Positions 1 through 10,748 of a DNA stretch of 64,000 bases are shown here, piece by piece. Position 1 is the first letter of the stretch. Each line of letters opens with the position of its first letter. Source of the DNA: Hamiltosporidium tvaerminnensis (lineage: Eukaryota > Microsporidia > Dubosqiidae); assembly GCA_022605425.2 (NCBI GenBank), contig JAKIMF020000011.1, positions 620,001-684,000 on the forward strand. Direction: 5' to 3'. A program made the translations under genes and the position numbers. The notes below the pieces were generated by a model. The model was not told where the DNA came from. It saw only the letters and a list, made by a program, of their open reading frames with translations, and made no database searches.

Positions 1-540
1 TTAGATTTTGTTGAATAATATGCGCACCTTAAAGAAAATATGATTTCCGAGCGCAGTTGCAACACCGGCTGCTGACATTGTTTACAACGGTAACCAAACA
101 AAAATTTGGTGTGTAAATCTAGAATGTGTAAGACAAATCCGTAGCCGTTATTATTTGATGAGTTTTTCCACGTCTCAACAAGATTAATCTTAATTATTTT
201 AAATGAATAATATGCAGTTATTGTCTGAATTGCATCATTTCGCTTCGATTGTTGATAGTGCTGGCAATATTTACATATTTTAACGAATTTTATGTTCTCT
301 ATCGCATAGCTCTACACTATTTTCATATCTCTTCTTGGGCATTGGTTTATGCCAATATGTTCAGGAAGATAATAGCAGCTAAAAAATTGTATTGTGGTTC
401 TTTATCATCTGCTACAACTCCTCTAATATTGTTATTAACATCTGTCGAAATACATTACTATTTTCGATATATATCGCCTATTAGTTTTAAAAACCATCGT
501 TTCGAATTCAAATTCATAATGGATGGTAAATTTCCCGAAA
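1..540 (+). pseudogene. possible decayed Tc1/mariner-like transposase trace
   Basis: No intact gene is present. In one frame near 200-480 the translation carries a short QEDNSS-like string followed by K-I-V-x-W, with Gly and Ile residues upstream, in the order seen around the second catalytic Asp of Tc1 transposases. Stops interrupt it. The first 230 bases are somewhat richer in GC than what follows. The similarity is weak and could be chance; a 99-codon frame at 249-548 in another phase is probably incidental. Confidence 0.15.
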
Positions 541-2058
541 AGTTTTAAGGTTTTAAAGTCTTCTAACTCTATATTTGTCAGAATGCATTTCTTTTGATAA
601 ACTTTTAACCTGTTTAAAACACAATATTTTTTGTTGAGTCACCACATGATTATATACAAAAACACCCAACCCTTCATTGAAAGAAAGTTGCAAAAAAAAC
701 AGCTTTACTTAAAAGTATCTTGAATCCATTTAAATTTGGATTTGGAATAGGTTCGACAATAAATAAGCATTCTATTTGACCATTTCAGATTTTTTTAAAC
801 CTAAGATTTCGCATTAGAAAAAACGAAAAACTATAAAATTAATGTATGAAATCTATATCGAAAATACAAAAGCAAAAAAAACATATATTTTGTATTTCAT
901 TCCCTCTGATTGGCTTTTAAGTATATGTCTCAGACAAAAAATGATATATAAGAATTTCTCAAATATTTATTCATATTTTAGTTCATTACAAAAAATGAAC
1001 AAGATAGACAAACTAATCAGCAGACATATAAAATAAAAAAGAGTGACTTCTAAAAAAAGAACTACTATCATATTTTCTTAATTCATTATTTTTTACAAAC
1101 GAATGTGTTGAAGTAGAAGTTTTGAGGAAAAATAAAGTATTAAATTGAAAATTTCTACTCCATAAAAAATGTTTACCAACAGCCAAACAAAATAAAAATA
1201 CCGTCTAAAACAAAACAGAACCGAGAAAGACGCTGATATTTAAGTAAAATTCATAATTGCCATTCTCTATATTTTTGTTTTCAATACAAGGTAAAGGTTC
1301 TTATTTTAGGTTCTCGGCTGCAAGAAAAACCAATCGATTAAAGCACATAAATCATACCTAAGTAAGAAAATATGATATTTTTTATAAAAAGAAATTGCAA
1401 TGGTTTTTCTTGACAAAATTTTAAAAAATCTGAAGAAACCAAAACGGTTGAACTCTAAAATACTCTATTTTTTGTATAAATTTTTAAAAATAAAGAACGA
1501 AGCAGAAAATCGTTTGGAAAAATCGAATATGAATGCTTTAATATGAGGAAATATCTTATTAGATACTACGCACAGCCTCATATTTCTTAACAGAGACATC
1601 TTCAAACTAATGTATCTCAATCAATCCTACACACTAACCTTATTTCTATTCTCAAGCAAGTATTTATAAACCATAATAACTCAGAGGTTTGCGAATTAAA
1701 ATTCTTGCTTGTTCGTATAAAATTATAAAAACTAATCGTCCTTGTTTGAACTATGAAAACAGGGAAATTACTTGGAGAATTGAGAATATAAATTAATATT
1801 CAACAATTCAAATACAGATTGAATTTACTCGATTTATAGTTTCGGAAAATATAACTTAAATTGTCTTTCGTTTTACAATTTAAAATCGTTGAAGCGGCAT
1901 TGGTTTTAACTGATTCGAAACTACAAATTGAAAAAATAGTGTCATATAGATTATATAAGCAAATATATGTCAATATTCTAATTATGTGCAGATGAGCAGA
2001 TTTATTGTTGAGTTGAATTTTTTCGTCATACCTATTGCAATGTGCGTAATTCTAACCT
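541..2058. other. gene-free AT-rich spacer
   Basis: I see no credible coding region, RNA gene or repeat here. Short frames such as the 64-codon one at 842-1036 have the Lys/Ile/Tyr-rich composition expected by chance at this base composition. Confidence 0.5.
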
Positions 2059-2190
2059 GGTGGAGAGAGGATAACCACATTAAAAACTTTTTGTTTGGTA
2101 TTAAATGTATACAGCTCGTATTAAAATATTGGCTACCATTGTGGTGGGATTTAAACCGTACTGGATCTATTGGCCAATCCACTATAATCC
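2059..2190 (+). repeat. 5' fragment of the 720-bp dispersed repeat
   Basis: The segment begins with the same TGGAGRGAGGATAACCACAT start seen in the copies at 43589 and 58524, continues through the TTGG and TGGTGGGATT landmarks, and loses similarity after about 130 bases. Only the 5' end of the repeat is present or still recognisable. Confidence 0.55.
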
Positions 2191-3864
2191 CGAGTTTAAA
2201 CTGATTAGAAGAAACAAATAGAAGTTTTACATTTGTTCATCCTCGACACGGAGAGGTAAAAGAGAAACGGAATAAATAAGTAAGTAATAATCCTCACCCG
2301 TTTCTATTCCAGTATGATTTAATACAATCATTTATATAATTCAGTAATGTCCCGACGACGGCGACGACTCGCCTGAAAATGTTTAAATGGTTAAAACAAT
2401 ACAAATAACCAATAAGTGTTCCCAAATTACGATATGATCCTTTTTATTTGATCATAAAACTTACATTTCCAATAATAGTGAGCAGGACTGATCATGAAAC
2501 ACTTAGAAAGATTCTATTGGTTCAAAAAAATATTTAAGATACTAAGTGCAGCATTTATTTCTAAATTTTAGTATGTAGCATAAAATAACATAGTACATTT
2601 GTTTTTTTTAATTTTCCTAATATTTTTATTTTTAAAAAAATTACATCACTTTCTTAAGATTTTTTTATGAATTTTGCAGATATGTTAACAATGTATAATA
2701 AGATTGATGCTTTTTTGTCGTTCTTATGTGCAATTTATTAAATTCCCAAAAATAATTAGAAAAAACAAAAATTGCTTTAATAGTGTCATGGAATTTTACC
2801 TTATCTAATTAAAAGATTTTAAATAAAAATGACTAAGAATTTAAACAATACATAATTAAAATTACAAAATATTGCATATCGTTAATAAGGGTTTTTTCCA
2901 ACAAAGAAGCAATTCACATGAATAATTTTTTTTGAAAAAGAAGACGAGACGGAAGAAAATATATTTTAGATTGCACAGATCAAATATTAAAGCCGAGCTA
3001 AAGCTCTGAAAAATTGAAAGTAAATATAAAAGAAAAAAGAAACTAAGCAGGTTAAAAAACCTTAAATTTTTGTTCGGAAAATGTTTAAAGCAGGTAATAA
3101 TTTAAAGAAACACTAAAAAACATAAGAGAAACAAACCAGGCTAGAATAAGGAATTCTTAATCAAATTTTAAGAAATATAGCTCATGTAATTAATTTAAGG
3201 TAAATTTCGGCATTTTTTCTATAAATGTAAAAGAATGTACGCTTCTACGAGCTTAAGGACAGTATTAAATAAAGCATTGACTAAATGAAATGATCGAGGC
3301 ATTTTTTTTCTAGTCTAGAATTTATTTTATATTTTCTATATTGTCTAAAATTTCATTATTTACGATGTGAGTTTTAAATTGAAATTTATATGTATAGTTT
3401 CTTTCTGATCCATTCGAGAATGTAAAAATAGGGTATTCATTTCGAGAATATTTTGATTTTCATTTCAATTCGCAAATAGAGAAATTTTTGTTTAACATAT
3501 AAAAAAACATTTAAAAAACGTAACTGGCTTTATTCGCTTTTTACAATATATTAAAACTTTTCAGATGTTCGCCCATATAAAAAACACGTTTGATTCGGCA
3601 AATTTATTATTGTTAAAATATACATTGTTTGTTCTTAATTCTTATTTTGATTATTTAGCAATTACTGTTTATCAATGAAAATATATATTTTTCCCTTTTT
3701 TAGATTCATATAAATTAGATTTTGGTTTCGCATTATTCTTATTCTTTACTATTCTTTTCTTATTTGAATTCAAAAAAGGCATAGTTGTATTTACTTTTTT
3801 GATAAAATGTATAATTAAACTCTTTTTTCAAATAAATTTCAAAACCATTGTATATATTAGATAA
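2191..3864. other. gene-free AT-rich spacer
   Basis: No gene or repeat recognised. A small GC-rich patch near 2346-2374 (CGACGACGGCGACGACTCGC) stands out against the AT background but has no readable context. Confidence 0.45.
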
Positions 3865-4494
3865 TTTATTTAAAGTATCACATCTTTTTAAAATAGTGGC
3901 AAGTGTTTTATTTGTTTTCATGACATTAACCCAGTTTTTGGTTTAACATAAATGACTGCTACCCCAAAACTCCATCGGTAACCCCTGCGATACCTACGTT
4001 CCAAAGCCTTTCATCTACCAGGTGTCTAGAACCTAATTAATAGGCGAGGGAGTTGTCCGGAGTTCGTTAATGTCCGTTGCATGGAGTGTGATCGAAGGCC
4101 GAAGCACCCCTAGGCTCCCCCAAGACTATGCAGCATTCCCACTTACTCTACACTTTCTGAACCCAATAAACTTCTAGCTAAGATATATTTCAGAGATTTA
4201 CATGGGGTCCACCTAGACAGTGCAATGTCATACCAACAGGTATAACCTGCTACTTAGCTCTCCTGGCTTTTAATGGGTTTTATTTTTATATCTCCCAGGC
4301 GCTAAGTCTTCTAATTCGAGTGAGAAAGGCTAGGTTTCCATGCTTTTACATGGCAATTACCTACATGTTCAGCTGCGGTCTGCAATCTGGTTACATAAAA
4401 AACTACAAATCAATTTGTAGAAAAAGTTTCTCCATTTCTCAGACCTTCCTCCTCATAACAACTCCCATGGAACAACCGAAGATATAGTGTGGTT
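3865..4494 (-). repeat. 720-bp dispersed repeat, 5'-truncated copy
   Basis: A well-preserved copy in minus orientation, closely similar by eye to the copies at 43589-44306 (+) and 58524-59250 (-). It has the shared 3' end (TTTAAATAAA-like on the minus strand) at 3865 but lacks about the first 100 bases of the 5' end, stopping near 4494 after the CTTCGGTTGTTCC landmark. It is clearly richer in GC than the flanks. Loss of 5' sequence with a kept 3' end resembles the outcome of target-primed reverse transcription. Confidence 0.85.
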
Positions 4495-4857
4495 TTATTT
4501 ATTACATAATATAGTATATTCAATTCTATTCAATGAATATTTTTTAAGTAAAAAAATTAGAGTCATATAAAATATTACTTTTTTTTTCGCAGATTTAATA
4601 ACATATTTGTTAGAGTTTTTAAAAAGTTAAGTTATTAGAAATTGTGAAAAGAATAAAAAGCATGTTACTAATAAAAGTTTTATAAATTATTGCGCATACC
4701 TGTTCTAAAAATAAAATAAATATCTTTTAGATTCAAAATCTCCGGCCATCGACAGAAGTGACAGATGGAAATTTTATTGACAGGTGTTTTAGAAAAAAAT
4801 ATTTATATAAAAAAACTAATATAACTCAATAAAATTGTGGTTTGATCATAAAATTAT
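4495..4857. other. spacer between repeat and retrotransposon fragment
   Basis: AT-rich sequence with no recognisable feature. It separates the 720-bp repeat copy from the target-site duplication of the truncated retrotransposon. Confidence 0.5.
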
Positions 4858-4872
4858 ATTTAAATTGCGAAT
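4858..4872. repeat. target-site duplication, element 3' side
   Basis: ATTTAAATTGCGAAT occurs here and again at 6642-6656, exactly bounding the truncated retrotransposon. The 15-bp direct duplication is the signature of its insertion. Confidence 0.85.
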
Positions 4873-6641
4873 TTATTTAATAAGATTCTGGGTTAAAACA
4901 TTTTTACCATTTTTATATGTTTGCTTCTACCTCTTTAACCACTTTTGTGTCTTCTTCCAAATCCGACTCTTTATTTATGTTATTGGTCGGTTCCTCTAAA
5001 GTGGTTCCTCCTTGTGAAATAGGGGTTCTTTATTTTTCGGTTTAAATTTTTTTGCACCATCTTCCTCTCTATTCTCTCCTTTTAAAGGGGGTGTTGGTTC
5101 CTCATGCATCTCTGCTCTCATAATAACACTCATTGACGCTATCTCCCAGCTCTCTTCGGCATTTAGTCCTGACTCAAGTCCTCTTCGTCGATCAAAAGAA
5201 ATTGTTTCGACTGTTTCTTAAGTACTATAGACTGAATGTATGCCTCTACATTCACGGGTATTTCTAGTCTTTTAAGATGAGATTTATGGTATTTTGTCAC
5301 AATACCGTCTCAGGTCATCACATAAGGGATTATCTCAACACTACACTTATAAATAAGACCCAACTCATTGGCTAGCAGGTCATATTTCCTAAGTTTTTCA
5401 GTTTCAACTATTTGAAGGGAATCCCGGGAAGTGATTCCTACTTCAATGAGTGTTATCTTATTCTTCTTCTTATCTAAAATAAATATTTCGGGTCTGTTAT
5501 TCCGAATTTTAACATCAGTTTTAATTCTGGTGTCCACTCTTATCTCTGCATACTCATTATCAAGAATTTCTTGAACCAAGTGACTCCTTATTCGTTTTGA
5601 AGACTTAAACTTATATCTATTTAAGAGAAGTAAGTGTATGCTTCTTACTACTTCATTATACCATCTGGTGTAGTCATGGCCTAGCATTTTTTCAAATCTT
5701 GTTGCTAAATGATCTACAGTCTTACCAGACTTCCCGCAATGTTGACACATACATTCTGCAACCCAGAATACATTTCTATCCTGGATGTAACAAAACACTG
5801 CTTCATTGCGTTGCCTAATATTCCCTCTCTTTAACCATCTTGAAGAGTCACTGACATCCACAAGCTCATTTTTCCTTGCATTATATAACTTTGAATGGAT
5901 TTTCCGTTTTTCTATTTCGTTATATAGTTTTGCAAGTTGTCATCTTCTAATTTTTTCTTAGTGACTTCTTCTACTAACCTGTACTTTACTTTTAAGAAGC
6001 CTTTTATTAGTGCAAAATGGGTTTTATTATTATTCTCCACCTTGAGGATTGCTGCTCGTCTAGTTGATATTTCTTTACTTTTTAGACAATCCAAGAGTTG
6101 CAGAAGCATATGTTCGCTTCGCAACTCAACACTATGTAGGCCTCTTCCAAGTTCTGTTCTAGGAAGATACAAACGCTCTTTACATCCTGGGCGGAGATGT
6201 ATCTTATTTTTAACCAACACCGCACGCACTGCATCATCTAACTTAGAGAAGTCAGCCGGTTCAAGTCGAAGTACTCCATGTGATAGTTGATTAACGATAT
6301 CGCATGTTGATTGATTGCAGAAAATAAATTTTTTGCTTTTAATCTTGTGTGTCAAAGTCTTTATACTCTTGATATAAGTTTGCTTTGTACTTCTTCAAAG
6401 GAGCTACGTGTTGGAATTCCTCTGCTATCTTCTATTATTACTAAATATTTGTAATCATGAACACCTTCTAGTAGAGTAGCAATATCTTCACAACACTTTT
6501 TATTTGTGGCTGACTTCTCTTTGTTAATCTCATACCCAATCACCTTTAAAAATTACTTTGCCTCGTCTGTCATAGCACTCAATGTGGAACTGTCTTTAGC
6601 AAGGAGCTTTAGATCATCAATAAACAAGAGATGATTAGTAG
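4873..6641 (-). mobile_element. 5'-truncated R2/Dong-type non-LTR retrotransposon
   Basis: This minus-strand copy is nearly identical to the 3' half of the full-length element at 59289-63095. Its 3' end reads ATTAAATAA at 4873, the same terminus as the full copy. Its 5' break at 6641 falls inside the coding region, just before the codons for the reverse-transcriptase F-I-D-D motif. A 15-bp direct duplication flanks both ends. The structure is classic for target-primed reverse transcription that stopped early. The insertion lies in ordinary AT-rich DNA, not in rDNA. Confidence 0.9.
4990..6641 (-). pseudogene. reverse transcriptase/endonuclease C-terminal half, truncated
   Basis: This is the coding part of the truncated element. 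Reading down from 6641 it begins after the catalytic palm motifs and covers the RT thumb region, the zinc-knuckle (C-x2-C pattern near 5750) and the restriction-like endonuclease (RPE...IEVGI, near 5440-5500). Frame breaks near 6355-6361 and 5862-5912 split it into three segments. The zinc-knuckle H-x4-C is damaged (ATRFEK instead of ATRCKK), and the endonuclease RPD Asp is Glu. The frame continues past codons matching the other copy's broken end and carries an in-frame TGA after YVMT. With no 5' half or promoter this copy cannot be functional. Confidence 0.85.
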
Positions 6642-6656
6642 ATTTAAATTGCGAAT
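6642..6656. repeat. target-site duplication, element 5' side
   Basis: Second copy of the 15-bp ATTTAAATTGCGAAT duplication; see 4858-4872. Confidence 0.85.
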
Positions 6657-6908
6657 AATTATAACTTAAATATATTAATTTTGAAATTAAATTTATATTT
6701 AATTGTAAAGAATATTACAGGGTTCTATAGTATTACTCCATTTTTAATTTATAATTTACAAATTTATTCTATTTTTGGTTTAAACTTTGGATAAATAACA
6801 ATTATTTCCATACTTATTATGTTTATAAAGTCATACTGTATTTGTAGCTGGATGATTGATTTGGTTTATCCTATCATAAGTATTTCCATAATTTCGAATG
6901 AAATTTTT

Positions 6909-7210
6909 TTTATTCAAATTATAAGATTGGGCATTCAAAACACTTTCATATATTAAAAAAATACAACGAATATGCGAACAGGAAATGTAATTTCATTTTT
7001 TTTATAGGTTTTTATGACGTGGAATACCTTTTAAAACCTATACATCAACTAAATGACTCTACATTGCTAGATCTTTTGATTTCTCAAATATTTTTTAATA
7101 ATAACACGATCGTGAAGGAATTCTTATCGAAATATTTATTACATTCTAAGAAAAAGAGTATACTATTTGAAAAATTAAATATTCCATTTTTTTATTTTAA
7201 CTTCAATTAG
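6909..7210 (+). pseudogene. uncharacterised open frame without a start codon
   Basis: About 100 codons are open from just after a TGA near 6908 to the TAG at 7210, with no ATG. The last 60 residues (from VEYLLKPIHQ) alternate Leu/Ile with polar residues like a helical protein and end in a Phe/Tyr/Asn tail. I recognise no family. It may be a remnant of a decayed gene or a chance frame. Confidence 0.2.
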
Positions 7211-9812
7211 TTATTCGTTTACTATCTTTTATAATAATACGAAAAATGTTATATTTTAATTGGTAAAATAAATACATTATAAATTTTTTCGAGGTTCATG
7301 ATTCAAAATGAAATTCTTTGATCTAATATAATTCGATATCATTTTTCTTAACAAGAATAATTGTTAGAAAATATAATGATGCCATCGTTGGTATTTCTAA
7401 TCTATATTCTAGTATAAATATATAATAGTACAAACTATAATGAAGGCATTTATGTATCCGAATAAACAGTACTTCAGTAATAGGATTAATGTTTTATGAT
7501 TCGGTAAAAATAAAAGTCTTTCTAAGATCTACCCGCGTATCTGCCTTATACACTTGCCTATGGCTTTGCAGAAGTAAAATATACTTTTAGCACTTTTTTC
7601 TTTTTACTAAAAAATATATTATATTTTTCTCACATATTGCGTTCTAGTAAAAGTAATATAAATTCTTGTGGATTTTTTTTGATTCGCAAATCATAATAAT
7701 TAATTTCTAAATTATTTTTAGTCGCTTGTAATATATATTTTAATTTTTAAGATTTAAGGTTTTTTTCAGAACTTTGATATCTCTTTCAGACGGTTTCCTA
7801 AGTATAATTGAAAAGTTGCCTTAAATTTTTTTATGATTTTGGTTTATTTATATCCTATCATGCTGATATCAACTTAATATAATCTCTCTATCTGACTCTG
7901 TACTTTATTTATAGAAAGATAAAACCAAATTGATTAAATTTTAGACAATTAGTTCTGTGAATAACCTACAAAGAAATTTCAGCTAATCCAGTCAATATAA
8001 TTCATTTTATTTTGAAAAGGAATCATAGATGTTGGTGCAAGAGAAATATATTTATAGAAGTAACATATATACGAAAAAGCTTCTTAAATTTTTCTCAAAG
8101 GTTTGTTTTTCTTACGATAAACTATATATTAAGTCTAATTTTATAAAAAAATATACCTAATGAGATATTTATTTCTCGCGAAGAATTTATTTTTTTTTGC
8201 TCTTTTTTACAGGTCTAATATTCCGAACTAGAATTATTACAACTGATTTCAGATCATAGTAGTAATATATATACTAGTATTGTAATTCTACAAAGAAATG
8301 AGATAAACAATTATATTCACTTATGGTTCATAGTCAAATCATCTGCGATGGTTTTCATTAAACCCCAAGCTATAGCTATCATACATTAAAGCTTATTGAA
8401 CTAAGCCCTCGGCTTCATGTACTCTTATTTCGCTCTTATTCTATGCAAACTTCGGCATATAACCACGGTTTGTTTTTATTTGGTTTTTAAGCGCAACTAT
8501 TGGAATCACAGAAAAAAAACCCGTGACTTTTTATACAGTTTAATGATAATTAATACCATTAAAACCCTTTATTATCAATTAAATTGCTTGATTGATATAC
8601 TAAAACACACGTGTATGGTGCGAGCTAGTCCGGATTCTTTCTTTTTGCTTCAATACTTAACAATATCTTACGATTGCCTGTAATACCTTACTTTCTACTT
8701 TATCTAATAAATATTTTTTTATATAGAAATTGTACTTTTACGATCGTATATATTTGATTGGTACTCATCGACGCTGTTGTAATTTATATTTTTGAAATGA
8801 TATTATTTATAATAAAACAAATGCAAATTCGGTTGTCCACGAAAAAGCTTTAAAGTTTTATACAAAAAAAACATTTACGGTTATGGCTTTCCGTATATAG
8901 ATAATACAAATAATGGAACAAAAGTTTGTAATAGAAAGTTTTCTTTATAAAACGCACAGCCAATGTAAGAAATTCTCTTTTCTAATGTCAGTTTGTAAAG
9001 TATTAATTATAGATTTACAAGTAAAAAAAATTTTGTTGAATATAAAATCTTTTTTAAGATAATTAAAGATCTAATAATTATATTTTCACAGTCAAATGAT
9101 TCTTTGTTGATATAAAAAACTTCGTTGTTATTAAAGTACTTGGTTATCTAGTTTTTAAACATTCCAAAAATCAAGATATTTTAGATCTCAAAAAATAAAG
9201 CATACAGTTTGTAATTTGAACACCTCTACATATCTAATATGCTATAGAAAACACCAAATGGAGCTAAATATAATTAATTAGAAATAAAAAATATTTTAAT
9301 TTGAACAATTGTGAATCAAAAATTCATACTTCCGGTTACGTAAAAGGTTTAGAAACATTTGTTTCTTGTTAGAAAAACTTTATTTGTACGCATCTTTTAT
9401 ATTTTAATATCTAAAATGACTTTCGTACGTTTAATTCCAAAAGATTTTAATACTTCATAAAATTTACTTTTATAAAGCTCTATACACCTAAGTATTATAA
9501 TTAACCTAAATATTACACAATAATTAGACTATAAGCGCAACTATTTGAACATAAATATACTTCTAGGAATATAAATAAAATTTATTTTTCTAAGACACCT
9601 TAAAACAAGATAATATAGTACCATATCAAAAAAATACCAAGACCATATGGATATAATATAAATACGAGTTATTCTTCTAACTAAATATCAGATATAATAA
9701 TATTTCTCAATTTTTTTTGAAAACAACCATTAAACTTCTATGTATAAAACATAATAATTTGTGATTTTTTTAAACTTCTTAGATATATAGAATTTATATA
9801 AATACAGTTACG
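7211..9812. other. gene-free AT-rich spacer
   Basis: No gene recognised. A frame of 88 codons at 8417-8683 has no recognisable motif and is probably incidental. Confidence 0.4.
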
Positions 9813-10531
9813 GTGAAGAATTATGACCAACTTAAAATCATCTGACTGGCAATGAAAAGGTTTATAGTTATAAAATCATGTTTTGATTTTTGGTAGAATG
9901 ATAATTACATTGCATTTTCGGTTGCCTTTCAAGAATTTATATAACGAAGAAAAAATCTACAAAATATAGAAGATTTTTTTACAAAGAATTTTGTAGTTTT
10001 TTATGTAACCAGATTGCAGACTGCAGCTGAATATGTAGGTAATTGCCATCTAAAAGCATAAAAGCCTAGCCTATCTCACTCGGCTTAGAAGACTCTTCCC
10101 TTATGGGATTTATATATACATACTGTTCAAACGACCAGAAATACTAATTAGTGGATTATACTTGTTGATATGACACTGTACTGTCTAGGTGAACTGTATC
10201 TAAATTAACGAAATATATCTTAGCTGTAATTCCATTAGGTTTGGAAAGTGTAGAGTAAGTGAGAATACTACTAGCCTTAGAGGTGCCTAACAAACTTTTT
10301 TTCACTCAGATAAAATACCAGGCTACGTATTTTAGCAAACACAGTGAAAGCTCTTTCTATAAAATGCTTCTAAATACTACTACGATGAAAACCTTTAGAA
10401 TGTAAATAATATAGAAAACACCTGTTCAGTATTAAGGTAGCAGTTATTTATGTTAAATCTAGGAGTTCGTCAATGTCATAAACAGTATACCTTCCACTAT
10501 TTTTAAAACGAAGGGATATTTTTAAATTAAA
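9813..10531 (+). repeat. 720-bp dispersed repeat, diverged full-length copy
   Basis: Aligns by eye along its whole length with the copy at 43589-44306: the GTAGTTTTTTATGTAACCAG block at about 9993, the GACTGCAGCTGAA block, the CTGTCTAGGTG block near 10183, the GTAGAGTAAGTG block near 10250, and the AAGGTAGCAGTTATTTATGTT block near 10435. The 5' hundred bases and the 3' end are the most decayed. It lies downstream of the 1184-codon gene. Confidence 0.8.
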
Positions 10532-10653
10532 ACTTTTTTAGAAAACCAATTATTTATAGAAATTCAAGATAAAGAATTAAAATGAAGATAAATAAAAAAA
10601 ACCAATAACTTTTAAATTATAATTAAAATACAAATGCACTAAAGATGAAAAAA

Positions 10654-10719
10654 CTTATAATTATTCGTTTTATTTATCTTCATATTTCTTAAACAAATTA
10701 CTCTTACCACTCATAAATT
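10654..10719 (-). repeat. 66-bp duplicate of the downstream gene's 3' end
   Basis: This sequence repeats at 10733-10798, where it forms the last codons and stop of the 1184-codon gene; the offset is 79 bases and the two copies match throughout. The outer copy keeps a short minus-strand frame (MSGKSNLF...) but lies beyond the stop. It reflects a small tandem duplication at the gene's end. Confidence 0.85.
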
Positions 10720-10748
10720 AAGCATACCAAGTCTTATAATTATTCGTT

